Below are positions 32,293-40,827 of a stretch of DNA of 64,000 bases, in pieces. Numbering within the stretch: the first letter of the stretch is position 1; the number at the start of each line of letters is the position of its first letter. Location of the stretch: positions 124,001 through 188,000 of the forward strand of contig NZ_JAGEOK010000017.1 of the NCBI RefSeq assembly GCF_017573545.1. Direction: 5' to 3'. A program made the translations under genes and the position numbers. Source of the DNA: Actinomadura nitritigenes. GTDB taxonomy: Bacteria; Actinomycetota; Actinomycetes; Streptosporangiales; Streptosporangiaceae. The notes under the pieces are model-generated. The model had not been told where the DNA came from and ran no database searches. It saw nothing but the letters and a program-made list of their open reading frames with translations.

Positions 32293-33399
32293 GTGGACTT
32301 CAACCTCGACGAGACCCAGCAGGAGCTGAAGGGGCTCGCGGCGGACCTGCTCGCGCGCGAGGCCGCGCAGGAGCGGCTGGAGGCGTTCGAGAAGAGCGGC
32401 GCCCCCTATGACGCCGCCACCTGGAAGGCGTTCGCGCAGGCCGGGCTGCTCGGCGCCGTGCTGCCCGAGGACGCCGGCGGCGCGGGGCTCGGGCCGGTGG
32501 AGCTCGCGGTGATCCTGCGCGAGGCGGGCGCGCGGACGGCGCCGATCCCGGCGTACGCGTCGCTGGCGCTGGCGGCCGTCCCGATCGCGAAGCACGGCAC
32601 CGCGGAGCAGCGCGCGCTGCTCGCGCCGCTGACCGCGGGCGAGACCGTGCTGACCGGCGCCTACCGCGAGGTCGGACCGGCGGGCGAGGTCGCGGCGACG
32701 GCCCGCGCGGACGGCGACGGCCACGTCCTGGACGGCGTGAAGACGTTCGTCCCCTACGCCCGGGAGGCGGCGCGGATCCTCGTCCCGGCGCGGGTCGAGG
32801 GCGCCGGCATCGGCGTCTTCCTCGTCGAGCCGTCCGCCGCGACGATCACGCCGCAGCACTCCGCGACGACCGAGCCGCTGTCGCGGGTCGCGCTCGACGG
32901 CGTCCGCGTCGGCGCCGGCGCGCTCCTCGGCGGGATCGCCGACGGCGCCGCCTGGGACACCCTCCGGCTCTCCGCCGTCGCGGGCGCGGTCGCGCTGTCG
33001 TCCGGCGTCATCGAGGGCGCGCTGGAGCTCACCAAGGAGTACACGAGGACCCGCGAGCAGTTCGAGCGGGCGCTCGCGCAGTTCCAGGCCGTCACCATGC
33101 AGATCAGCGACGTCTACATCGCCAAGCGGGCGCTGGACGTCGCCGTCTGGGCCGGGGTGTGGCGGCTCGCCGAGGGCGCCGCCGACGCCGAGGAGCTGCT
33201 CACCATCGCGGCCTACAACGCGTGCGATCCCGTCGTGAAGGCGCTCTACACGTGCCAGCACCTGCACGGCGGCATCGGCCTCGACATCACCTATCCGCTG
33301 CACCGCTACTTCGCCTGGGGCAAGCAGGTCGGGCATCTGCTCGGCGGCGCGGAAGACCGTCTCGACTCGCTCGGCGCGCTCATCGCTCAGGAGGCCTGA
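32293..33399 (+). CDS. chsE1: Steroid acyl-CoA dehydrogenase, ChsE1/FadE28-like subunit
   Basis: This acyl-CoA dehydrogenase-family subunit (368 aa) has the typical C-terminal CQHLHGGIGLDITYPLHRYFAW and LLGGAEDRLDSLGA, collinear with what I recall of M. tuberculosis FadE28. With ChsE2 it forms the alpha2beta2 dehydrogenase that oxidises the three-carbon side chain of 3-oxo-pregnene-20-carboxyl-CoA. In such heteromers only part of the FAD and active-site residues comes from each chain. The GTG start follows a GGAAGGGAGCGG region. Its last codon is followed directly by chsE2. Confidence 0.9.
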   Translation: MDFNLDETQQELKGLAADLLAREAAQERLEAFEKSGAPYDAATWKAFAQAGLLGAVLPEDAGGAGLGPVELAVILREAGARTAPIPAYASLALAAVPIAKHGTAEQRALLAPLTAGETVLTGAYREVGPAGEVAATARADGDGHVLDGVKTFVPYAREAARILVPARVEGAGIGVFLVEPSAATITPQHSATTEPLSRVALDGVRVGAGALLGGIADGAAWDTLRLSAVAGAVALSSGVIEGALELTKEYTRTREQFERALAQFQAVTMQISDVYIAKRALDVAVWAGVWRLAEGAADAEELLTIAAYNACDPVVKALYTCQHLHGGIGLDITYPLHRYFAWGKQVGHLLGGAEDRLDSLGALIAQEA

Positions 33400-34572
33400 A
33401 TGTTCATCGACCTGACCGGCGAACAGAAGAAGCTCCGCGCCGAGCTGCGCGAGTACTTCGAGAACTGCCTGACCGCGGAGCAGCGCGCCGCGATCAACGC
33501 CGACCCGTTCGGCCCCGCCTACCTGGAGCACTGCAAGCGCCTCGGGCGCGACGGGATGCTCGGGGTCGCGCTGCCGAAGGAGTACGGCGGCCGCGGCTTC
33601 GGACCCGTCGAGCAGACCATCTTCGCCAACGAGATCGCCCGCGCCGAGGTCACCTACCCGCTCATCACGCTGAACTCCGTCGCGCCGACGATCCTCCAGT
33701 ACGGCACCGACGCGCACAAGGAGTTCTTCATCCCGCGCATCCTCGCCGGCGAGTGCCACTTCGCGATCGGCTACAGCGAGCCGGGCGCCGGCACCGACCT
33801 CGCCGCGCTACGCACCACCGCCGTGAGGGACGGCGACCACTACCTGGTGAACGGCCAGAAGATCTTCACGTCGGGCGCGCAGACCGCCGACTACGTCTGG
33901 CTCGCGGCCCGCACGGACCCGTCCGCGAAGAAGCACAAGGGCATCTCGATGCTCATCGTGGACTGCGAGGACCCCGGCTTCTCCTGGACGCCGATCATCA
34001 CGATGGACGGCGCCCACCACACCAACTCCACCTACTTCCAGGACATCCGCGTCCCGGCGGACATGCTGATCGGCGGGGAGAACAACGGCTGGGACCTGAT
34101 CGTCAACCAGCTCAACCACGAGCGGGTCACGCTCGGCCCGGCGGGCAACATCGGGCACACCCGCAACCGGTTCGAGCGCTGGGCGCGCGCCACGCCCGGA
34201 CGCGACGGGCGGCCGCTCATCGAGCAGCCCGCCGTCCGCCGCGCGCTCGCCCACGTGCACGCCTACCTGCGCGTGAACGAGATCCTCAACTGGCAGGTCG
34301 CGGCGAACCAGGACCTCGGCTGGCTCGGCGCGGCCGACGCGTCCGCGACGAAGATCTACGCCTCGGAGCGGGTGCAGGAGGTCGGCCGGATCGTCGGGGA
34401 CGTCCTCGCCCGGTACGGCGACCCGGGCGACCCGGCGACCGCCGAGTTCATGAGGGTGACCGACCGGATGGCCAAGGGGGCGCTCGTCCTCACCTTCGGC
34501 GGCGGCGTCAACGAGATCCAGCGCGAGCTGATCGCGATGATCGGTCTCGGGCTGCCCCGCGCGCCGCGCTGA
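33400..34572 (+). CDS. chsE2: Steroid acyl-CoA dehydrogenase, ChsE2/FadE29-like subunit
   Basis: Partner subunit of ChsE1 (390 aa). It starts MFIDLTGEQKKL and shows GVALPKEYGGRGFGP, the flavin-binding stretch FAIGYSEPGAGTDLAALRTTA, NGQKIFTSGAQTADY and the end FGGGVNEIQRELIA..GL..PRAPR. These are the landmarks of FadE29. It begins immediately after the chsE1 stop, with no gap, which guarantees coupled synthesis of the two subunits. Both are cytoplasmic flavoproteins of sterol catabolism. Confidence 0.93.
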   Translation: MFIDLTGEQKKLRAELREYFENCLTAEQRAAINADPFGPAYLEHCKRLGRDGMLGVALPKEYGGRGFGPVEQTIFANEIARAEVTYPLITLNSVAPTILQYGTDAHKEFFIPRILAGECHFAIGYSEPGAGTDLAALRTTAVRDGDHYLVNGQKIFTSGAQTADYVWLAARTDPSAKKHKGISMLIVDCEDPGFSWTPIITMDGAHHTNSTYFQDIRVPADMLIGGENNGWDLIVNQLNHERVTLGPAGNIGHTRNRFERWARATPGRDGRPLIEQPAVRRALAHVHAYLRVNEILNWQVAANQDLGWLGAADASATKIYASERVQEVGRIVGDVLARYGDPGDPATAEFMRVTDRMAKGALVLTFGGGVNEIQRELIAMIGLGLPRAPR

Positions 34573-34600
34573 CCCGGGCGTCCACGAAGCGAGGAGACCC

Positions 34601-35968
34601 GTGCACGACGAACTCATGGCGCTCGCCGGCCGGCTGGCCGCCGCCGGCGAGCGCCCTCCGCTGCCCTGCCCCGACCCGGTGAACGCCGCGATGATCCGCA
34701 ACTGGACCCAGGCCCTCGGCGACGCCGGGACCTGGGACGACGTCGCGCCGCCCGCGATGATCCAGGTGTGGTCGATGCCCGGCCTGGTCCGCCGGCCGGA
34801 CCAGAGGGGGGCCGCGGACGAGGTGCTGGCGACGCTGGACGCCGCGGGCTACACCGGCATCGTCGCGACCAACTGCGACCAGACCTACGACCGCTACGTG
34901 AAGGTCGGCGAGCAGCTGCGGACGCGGATGCGGTTCGGCGGCGTCACCGGCCCGAAGCGGACCGCGATGGGCGAGGGCTACTTCGTCACCTGGTACCAGT
35001 CCTGGTACGACGGGAACGACGAGCGCGTCGCCGAGATGCTGTTCCGGGTGCTGAAGTTCAGGCCGGGCCCGCGCCCGCCCGCCGCCAGCGCGAGCGGCAC
35101 CGGCGGGAAGTACCCGCTGCGGCCCTCGATCGGCAAGGACACCGCGTTCTTCTGGGACGGCGTGAACGCCGGTGAGCTGCGCATCCAGCGCTGCGCGGAC
35201 TGCGGCGCGCTCCGCCACCCGCCCGGCCCGATGTGCCCGGAGTGCCATTCGCCGAACCGCGACCACGTCGTGGCGAGCGGGCGCGGCGAGGTGCACAGCT
35301 ACGTCGTCCACCACCACCCGCCCGTCCCCGGCCGGACGCCCCCGTACGCCGTGGCGGTCGTGCAGCTGGAGGAGGGCGTCCGGATCGTCGGGAACGTCAA
35401 CGGCTGCCCGCCGGACGAGGTGCGGATCGGCATGCCCGTCCGGCTGGTGTTCGAGCGGATGGACGACGAGCTCGTCCTCCCGCAGTGGACCCCGGTGGAC
35501 GCCCCGCCGCCCCCGCCGCCCGCGGCGACGGCCGCGGAGCCGGTGGAGGCGGAGCCCGCGTCCGGCGGCCTGGAGATCGAGCTGACCCCGACGTTCATCA
35601 TCTCCACGGCGATCGCGACGCGCGACTTCATGCCCGTCCACCACGACCCTGCGCAGGCGCGCGCCCAGGGCTCGCAGGACATCTTCGTCAACATCCTGAC
35701 CAGCATCGGGCTCGTCCAGCGGTACGCGCTGGAGACCGTCCGGGACGCGACGCTGGAGAGCATCGAGGTGCGCCTCGGCGCCCCCGCCTACGCCGGCGAC
35801 ACGCTCACGCTGACCGCCGACCGCGTCGACGACCGCACCCTCCGCGTCCGCGGCGCGGTGAGCATCGGCGACCACCTCACCGCCACGGTCCGCTTCCGTG
35901 CCGTCGGAGGGGAGACGACCCCCCACACCGCCCGTGCCGGCTCCGCCGGAATCGAGGAGGCCGGATGA
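34601..35968 (+). CDS. chsH2: ChsH2-ChsH1 fusion: steroid enoyl-CoA hydratase with DUF35 domain
   Basis: This protein (455 aa) has three parts. Residues 1-170 are the ChsH2 hot-dog domain (DPVNAAMIRNWTQALGD, PPAMIQVWSMPGL). About 180-305 is a DUF35/OB-fold domain beginning FFWDGVNAGELRIQRCADCG, with four zinc-type cysteines. After a Pro/Ala linker, 325-445 is a MaoC hydratase domain (TFIISTAIATRDFMPVHHDPAQA, SQDIFVNILTSIGLVQRY) equivalent to the separate ChsH1 protein of mycobacteria, including its catalytic Asp/His loop. The enzyme hydrates the 17(20)-enoyl-CoA made by ChsE1/E2. The DUF35 part is expected to dock Ltp2, whose gene overlaps by 4 nt. A separate chsH1 gene is absent. Confidence 0.9.
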   Translation: MHDELMALAGRLAAAGERPPLPCPDPVNAAMIRNWTQALGDAGTWDDVAPPAMIQVWSMPGLVRRPDQRGAADEVLATLDAAGYTGIVATNCDQTYDRYVKVGEQLRTRMRFGGVTGPKRTAMGEGYFVTWYQSWYDGNDERVAEMLFRVLKFRPGPRPPAASASGTGGKYPLRPSIGKDTAFFWDGVNAGELRIQRCADCGALRHPPGPMCPECHSPNRDHVVASGRGEVHSYVVHHHPPVPGRTPPYAVAVVQLEEGVRIVGNVNGCPPDEVRIGMPVRLVFERMDDELVLPQWTPVDAPPPPPPAATAAEPVEAEPASGGLEIELTPTFIISTAIATRDFMPVHHDPAQARAQGSQDIFVNILTSIGLVQRYALETVRDATLESIEVRLGAPAYAGDTLTLTADRVDDRTLRVRGAVSIGDHLTATVRFRAVGGETTPHTARAGSAGIEEAG

Positions 35969-37131
35969 CCCTGTCAGGGAAGGCGGCGATCGCCGGGATC
36001 GGCGCGACCGAGTTCTCCAAGGAGTCGGGCCGCTCGGAGCTGCGGCTCGCCGCCGAGGCGTGCCTCGCCGCGATCGAGGACGCCGGGCTGACCCCCGCCG
36101 ACGTCGACGGCCTGGTCACCTACACCGCCGACGCCAACTCCGAGATCGCCGTCCAGCGCGAGCTGGGCATCCCCGCGCTGCGGTTCTTCTCCCGCGTCGA
36201 CTACGGCGGCGGCGCGGCCTGCGGCACCGTCGCGCACGCCGCGATGGCCGTCGCGACCGGCCAGGCGGAGGCGGTGCTGTGCTACCGCGCGTTCAACGAG
36301 CGCTCCGGCCACCGCTTCGGCCAGGCCGCCCCGTCCGGCCGCGTCGACGCGACCGGCCTGGAGTTCTCCTGGCACCTGCCGTTCGGCTTCGCGACCCCGG
36401 CCGCCTGGGTCGCGATGCAGGCCCGCCGCTACATGCACGACTACGGCGCGACCAGCGAGGACTTCGGCCGCGTCGCGGTGGCGATGCGCCGCCACGCGGC
36501 CACGAACCCGGCCGCCTGGTTCCACGGCCGCCCGATCACGCTGGAGGAGCACCAGGCGTCCCGCTGGATCGTCGACCCCCTGCACCTGCTGGACTGCTGC
36601 CAGGAGTCCGACGGCGGCGTCGCGGTGCTCGTCACGTCCCTGGACCGGGCCCGCGACCTGCGGCACCCGCCCGCCGTCATCGCCGCGGCGGCCCAGGGGA
36701 CGGGCCCGGACCAGATGATGATGTTCGGCTACTACACCGGCGACCTGTCGGCGCTGCCCGCGATGGGCACCGTCGGCGAAACCCTCTGGGCGCAGTCGGG
36801 GCTGACCCCCGATGACGTCCAGACCGCAATCCTCTATGATCATTTCACCCCGTTCGTCCTGGTTCAGCTGGAGGAGCTCGGCTTCTGCGGCCGCGGCCAG
36901 GCGAAGGACTACATCAAGGACGGTGGCATTGAGCTCGGCGGCAGGCTTCCGGTCAACCCCAACGGGGGTCAGCTGGGTGAGGCGTACATCCACGGCATGA
37001 ACGGCATCGCCGAGGCCGTCCGCCAGGTGCGGGGGGCCGCGGTGAACCAGGTCCCGGACGTCCGCAACGTCCTGGTCACCGCCGGGACCGGCGTGCCCAC
37101 CAGCGGCCTGGTCCTCAGCGCCGCGAACTAG
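35965..37131 (+). CDS. ltp2: Ltp2-type steroid side-chain aldolase
   Basis: This thiolase-superfamily protein (388 aa) of the lipid-transfer/thiolase group (KAAIAGIGATEFSKESGRSE, then VDYGGGAACGTVAHAAMAVATGQ and GGIELGGRLPVNPNGGQLGEAYIHGMNG) is collinear with Ltp2. Ltp2 with the DUF35 domain of ChsH2 cleaves the 17-hydroxy steroid CoA ester to the C17 ketone and propionyl-CoA. Tyrosines in LYDHFTP and EAYIHGMN are candidates for the repurposed active site, and no standard thiolase Cys motif is seen. The ATG lies in an ATGA overlap with the fusion gene. Confidence 0.92.
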   Translation: MTLSGKAAIAGIGATEFSKESGRSELRLAAEACLAAIEDAGLTPADVDGLVTYTADANSEIAVQRELGIPALRFFSRVDYGGGAACGTVAHAAMAVATGQAEAVLCYRAFNERSGHRFGQAAPSGRVDATGLEFSWHLPFGFATPAAWVAMQARRYMHDYGATSEDFGRVAVAMRRHAATNPAAWFHGRPITLEEHQASRWIVDPLHLLDCCQESDGGVAVLVTSLDRARDLRHPPAVIAAAAQGTGPDQMMMFGYYTGDLSALPAMGTVGETLWAQSGLTPDDVQTAILYDHFTPFVLVQLEELGFCGRGQAKDYIKDGGIELGGRLPVNPNGGQLGEAYIHGMNGIAEAVRQVRGAAVNQVPDVRNVLVTAGTGVPTSGLVLSAAN

Positions 37132-37132
37132 C

Positions 37133-37753
37133 GTGCGGCTGACGAGGGAGGAGACCAAGGAGCGCAACCGGCGGGCCCTGCTCGACGCCGCGCTCCGGAC
37201 CGTCTCCCGGGACGGCTACCAGGCCAGGCTCGAGGACATCGCCGAGCGGGCCGGCCTCACCACCGGCGCGATCTACTCGCTGTTCGGCAGCAAGGACGGC
37301 CTGCTCACCGAGCTGGTCACCGGCTACCTGCGCCCGCACCGCGCGGAGATCGAGCGCGCCGTGCCCGCCGGCCTGCCCCTGCTGGAGGCGGTCGACGCCT
37401 TCGCCCGGCACTACCGGCGCACCTGCGACGGGCCGGGCGCGCGGTCGGGCCTGTCCCTCCAGCTCGGCCTGGTGGACATGGCCCTGCGCGCCCCCGACCC
37501 GGGCCGCCGGCTCGCGCCGCTCTTCCGGACCCACGAGGAGCAGCTCGTCGCGCTGTTCACGGGGCGGGCGCACGACGGCGGGACCGTCACGGCGGAGCAG
37601 GCGAAGCGGCTCGCCGTCGCGCTCGGCGCCCTGCTGCTCGGCCTCGGCCAGGGCGTCGTCCTCGGTCTCGCCCCGGACGCCGGCGAGCAGTACTTCGCCG
37701 ACGCCGCCGTCGCGCTGGTGTCCGGCGGGTCCCTCCTCGGGGCGGCGCGGTGA
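37133..37753 (+). CDS. TetR-family regulator downstream of ltp2
   Basis: This 206-residue regulator has the HTH LEDIAERAGLTTGAIYSLFGSKDGLLTELV after an RNRRALLDAALRTV helix. Its GTG starts one base after the ltp2 stop, so it is probably cotranscribed with the steroid operon. The ligand-binding half is not recognisable. It could be the unknown partner for the TGAGACT-type palindromes found beside the KstR boxes, but this is only a suggestion from location. It is convergent with the LysR gene. Confidence 0.87.
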   Translation: MRLTREETKERNRRALLDAALRTVSRDGYQARLEDIAERAGLTTGAIYSLFGSKDGLLTELVTGYLRPHRAEIERAVPAGLPLLEAVDAFARHYRRTCDGPGARSGLSLQLGLVDMALRAPDPGRRLAPLFRTHEEQLVALFTGRAHDGGTVTAEQAKRLAVALGALLLGLGQGVVLGLAPDAGEQYFADAAVALVSGGSLLGAAR

Positions 37754-37760
37754 GCGGGCG

Positions 37761-38606
37761 CTAGAGGCGGGTCGCGACGTCCACCAGGCCGGCGACGGCC
37801 AGGGACCGGCTGTGGGGCGGCCATGCGATCAGCGTCGTCACCCGGGGCGCGTCCACCACCGGGACGGCGGCGAGGCGGTCGCCCAGCTGGGGCCGGCACG
37901 ACTCCGGCAGCACCGCCGAGGCCCGGCCGAGCGCGATCAGCTGGAGCAGCTGCGCGTGGTCGCGGACCCGCAGGCCCGGGCCGTCGGGGTACGTGCCGTC
38001 CGACCGCGGCCAGCGCGGCAGCGGCAGGCCGGGCAGCTCGGCGACGTCGGCGGTCCGCAGCTGCGACCTGGTGGTGAGGGGGTGCCCGGCCGGCAGGACC
38101 GCGACCTGCCCCTCGGCGTACAGCTCCTCGGTGTCGAGCCCGGTCGTCGAATCGAACGGCGTGTGCAGCAGCGCCACGTCGGCGCGTCCGTCGCGCAGCA
38201 GCCGCTCCTGCTCGCCGGGCCCGCACAGGACGACGTCGACGGCCGCCGCGCCGGGTTCGGCGGCGTACGCGTCGAGCAGCTTCGCCAGCAGCTCGCCGGA
38301 CGCCCCCGCCTTGGTGACGAGGACCAGCGCGGGCCGCCCGGCCGCGGCGGCGGCGCGGCGGGTGCGGCGGTCGGCGGCCTCGATCGCGTCGAGGGCCGCC
38401 CGGCCCTCGCGCAGCAGCACCGCCCCGGCCCCGGTCAGCGCGATGGTGCGGTTGGTGCGGTCCAGCAGCGTGGCCCCGAGGCGCCGCTCGAGCCGCTGGA
38501 TCGCCCGCGACAGCGGCGGCTGGGCGATCCCGAGCCGCTCGGCGGCCCGCCCGAAGTGAAGTTCCTCGGCGACGGCGACGAAGTACCGCAGCTCCCGCGT
38601 CTCCAT
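37761..38606 (-). CDS. LysR-family transcriptional regulator
   Basis: This 281-residue regulator has the N-terminal winged HTH METRELRYFVAVAEELHFGRAAERLGIAQPPLSRAIQRLE and a LysR substrate-binding domain to the end. The subtype resembles regulators of aromatic or short-chain metabolism, but the effector is unknown. The ATG at 38606 starts the HTH. It is divergent from the SDR at 38730 and a perfect T-N11-A dyad lies between them. Confidence 0.92.
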   Translation of the reverse strand: METRELRYFVAVAEELHFGRAAERLGIAQPPLSRAIQRLERRLGATLLDRTNRTIALTGAGAVLLREGRAALDAIEAADRRTRRAAAAAGRPALVLVTKAGASGELLAKLLDAYAAEPGAAAVDVVLCGPGEQERLLRDGRADVALLHTPFDSTTGLDTEELYAEGQVAVLPAGHPLTTRSQLRTADVAELPGLPLPRWPRSDGTYPDGPGLRVRDHAQLLQLIALGRASAVLPESCRPQLGDRLAAVPVVDAPRVTTLIAWPPHSRSLAVAGLVDVATRL

Positions 38607-38652
38607 GCCGCCACGGTACCCGCCAGGACGGCCCCGGCCGCCTCCTGACCTC

Positions 38653-38679
38653 GGTGCGATACCGCTGGGGTATCGCACC
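38653..38679. promoter_or_regulatory. LysR-type operator, GGTGCGATACC dyad
   Basis: GGTGCGATACC and GGTATCGCACC form perfect 11-nt arms with a 5-nt spacer, and the centre ATACC-N5-GGTAT is a LysR box of the T-N11-A type. It lies in the divergent lysR/SDR promoter region. Confidence 0.85.
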
Positions 38680-38729
38680 CCACCCAGACGGTGTTGGAGG
38701 CCCGCCCGCCCGGCGGTCAGGATCGTGGC

Positions 38730-39455
38730 ATGACCGAAACGAAGACCGCGCTGGTCACCGGCGCGAACAAGGGGATCGGGTACGAGATCGCGGCCGGCCT
38801 GGGCGCGCTCGGCTGGAGCGTCGGCGTGGGCGCCCGGGACGCGGAGCGCGGTGAGGCCGCCGTCGCGAAGCTGCGCGCCGCGGGCGTCGACGCGTTCGGC
38901 GTGCCGATCGACGTGACCGACGACGCGAGCGTCACCGCGGCCGCCGAGCTGCTGGGGGAGCGCGACGGCGGCCTTGACGTCCTCGTCAACAACGCCGCCA
39001 TCACGGGCGGGATGCCGCAGGAGCCCACCCGGGTCGACCCCGCGACCGTGCGGACGGTCGTGGAGACCAACGTGCTCGGCGTCATCCGCGTCACCAACGC
39101 GATGCTGCCGCTGCTGCGCCGCTCGCCGTCCCCCCGGATCGTGAACATGTCCAGCACCGTCGGGTCCCTCACCCGGCAGACGACCCCCGGCGCCCAGACG
39201 GGCCCGATCTCCGCCGCCTACGCGACGTCGAAGACGTTCCTCAACGCCGTCACCGTCCAGTACGCCAAGGAGCTGGCCGACACGGACATCCTCATCAACG
39301 CCGGCTGCCCGGGCTTCTGCGCGACCGACCTCAACGGGTTCCGCGGCGTCCGCACCCCCGAGCAGGGCGCGGCGATCGCGATCCACCTCGCGACCCTCCC
39401 CGACGGCGGCCCCACCGGCACCTTCCACGACGACGACGGCCCGGTGCCCTGGTAA
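38730..39455 (+). CDS. Short-chain dehydrogenase controlled by the adjacent LysR
   Basis: This carbonyl-reductase-like SDR (241 aa) has TGANKGIG, LVNNAAI, catalytic Ser in NMSSTVG and the YATSK Tyr-Lys pair. NAGCPGFCATDLNGFRG and the ending LPDGGPTGTFHDDDGPVPW are typical of the plant-type carbonyl reductase subgroup common in bacteria. The ATG at 38730 lies just before the Rossmann motif; an upstream in-frame extension of 13 residues has no support. The substrate is unknown. Confidence 0.9.
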   Translation: MTETKTALVTGANKGIGYEIAAGLGALGWSVGVGARDAERGEAAVAKLRAAGVDAFGVPIDVTDDASVTAAAELLGERDGGLDVLVNNAAITGGMPQEPTRVDPATVRTVVETNVLGVIRVTNAMLPLLRRSPSPRIVNMSSTVGSLTRQTTPGAQTGPISAAYATSKTFLNAVTVQYAKELADTDILINAGCPGFCATDLNGFRGVRTPEQGAAIAIHLATLPDGGPTGTFHDDDGPVPW

Positions 39456-39550
39456 ACCACGGCGCCGGGGCGGCGGCGCGCTGCTGTGAGCGGATCCGCC
39501 GTGGGCAGCGCGGGCTGTGACCAGGGCGCACGCTGGCGCAGGGTGAAGGC

Positions 39551-40180
39551 ATGAGCGAGGAACAGAAGACCCCTTTGTTCAACGAACGCGTGCGGCGCGA
39601 GCTGTACGCGCAGCGCGTCCTCGTGCTGGACGGCGTGCTCGACGACGACAACGGCACGCTGCTGGCGACGCAGCTGATCACCCTGGCGGGGGAGGATCCG
39701 TCGGCCGACATCGCGCTGTGGATCCATTCCCCCGGCGGCTCGGTGCCGTCGATGCTCGCGATCCGCGACGTCATGCGGCTCATCCCGTGCGACGTCGCCA
39801 CGGTGGTGCTCGGCATCGCCTACAGCGCCGGGCAGTTCCTGCTGTCGTCCGGAACGCCCGGCAAGCGCCGCGCGATGCCGCACGCCCGGGTGCTGATGCA
39901 CCAGGGGTCCGCCGGCATCGGCGGCGCCGCCGTCGACATCGAGCTGCAGGCCAACGACCTGCGCCACACCCGCGACACCGTGCTCGGGCTCATCGCCGAG
40001 GACACGGGCCAGCCCCTCGAGCGGGTCTTCGAGGACTCGCTGCACGATCGCTGGTACACGGCGCGGGAGGCGCTCGAGTACGGCTTCATCGACGCGATCG
40101 TCGACGCCTACGACGAGCTGGTGCCGCCCCGCCGCCGCCCCGTCGGGCTCGGCGCCCCGTCCGGAGGAGCCGACCGATGA
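39551..40180 (+). CDS. ClpP-family peptidase with intact triad
   Basis: This ClpP serine peptidase (209 aa) has the nucleophile Ser92 in GIAYSAGQF, His117 in VLMHQG and a likely catalytic Asp166 in HDRWYTAREA, with IHSPGGSVPS for the oxyanion and handle region. It belongs to the accessory ClpP type that occurs as tandem pairs in actinomycetes. It is probably assembled with the product of the overlapping downstream gene and fed by a ClpC or ClpX ATPase encoded elsewhere. Confidence 0.92.
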   Translation: MSEEQKTPLFNERVRRELYAQRVLVLDGVLDDDNGTLLATQLITLAGEDPSADIALWIHSPGGSVPSMLAIRDVMRLIPCDVATVVLGIAYSAGQFLLSSGTPGKRRAMPHARVLMHQGSAGIGGAAVDIELQANDLRHTRDTVLGLIAEDTGQPLERVFEDSLHDRWYTAREALEYGFIDAIVDAYDELVPPRRRPVGLGAPSGGADR

Positions 40181-40779
40181 GCACCTACACGATCCCGAAC
40201 GTCATCGCGCGGGACTCGCGCGGTGAACGGATCATGGACGTCTACTCGCACCTGCTGACGGAGCGGATCATCTATCTCGGCACCGCCATCGACGCCGGGG
40301 TTGCGAACGCGCTCGTCGCGCAGCTGCTCCACCTGGAGGCGGACAGCCCGGAAGCCGACATCCAGCTGTACATCAACTGCGAGGGCGGAGACCCGAGCGC
40401 GATGCTGGCGGTGTACGACACGCTCCGCTACATCCGCCCGCAGGTCGCGACGACGTGCGTGGGGCAGGCCGTCGCGGTCGGCGCGGTGCTCCTCGCCGCG
40501 GGCGCCCCCGGCAAGCGCGCGGCGCTGCCGCACACCCGCGTCGTCCTGCACCAGCCGATGGGGCAGGGGCGCGGAGCGATCCCGGACCTCATCCTCCAGG
40601 CGGACGAGGTCGTCCGGGTCCGCGCGGACATCGAGCAGATCCTCTCCCGGCACACCGGGCAGGAGACCGCGACGCTGCGCGCCGACACCGACCGGGACCG
40701 CGTGTTCACCGCGAAGGCGGCGCGGGAGTACGGCCTCATCGACCACGTGATCGAGGAACGGCAGCCGGAGCCCCTGTAG
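40177..40779 (+). CDS. ClpP homologue lacking the catalytic serine
   Basis: The ClpP fold is complete (200 aa: INCEGGDPSAMLAVYDTLR, APGKRAALPHTRVVLHQP, DRDRVFTAKAAREYGLIDHV). The nucleophile motif, however, reads CVGQAVAVGAVLLAAG, so Ala100, codon GCG, stands where other ClpP proteins have Ser. His125 and Asp174 are kept. It should be proteolytically inactive and act as a structural or docking ring partner of the preceding ClpP, with whose gene it overlaps by ATGA. The mixed-ring idea follows ClpR-like proteins known elsewhere. Confidence 0.9.
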   Translation: MSTYTIPNVIARDSRGERIMDVYSHLLTERIIYLGTAIDAGVANALVAQLLHLEADSPEADIQLYINCEGGDPSAMLAVYDTLRYIRPQVATTCVGQAVAVGAVLLAAGAPGKRAALPHTRVVLHQPMGQGRGAIPDLILQADEVVRVRADIEQILSRHTGQETATLRADTDRDRVFTAKAAREYGLIDHVIEERQPEPL

Positions 40780-40786
40780 GGCCGTG

Positions 40787-40815
40787 CGGCCCCGGAGCCG
40801 TGCGTTCCGGGGCCG
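40787..40815. terminator. Bidirectional terminator between clpP and the PopR-like gene
   Basis: CGGCCCCGGA and TCCGGGGCCG form a 10-bp perfect stem with a 9-nt loop, 8 bp after the second clpP stop and 13 bp from the end of the convergent regulator gene. Confidence 0.75.
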
Positions 40816-40827
40816 TGCCCGTCCGGG

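Noticed and set aside
39479..39550. ClgR operator upstream of the clpP pair
   Set aside because: I looked for GTTCGC-type dyads and found only GC-rich partial symmetry, too weak to report.
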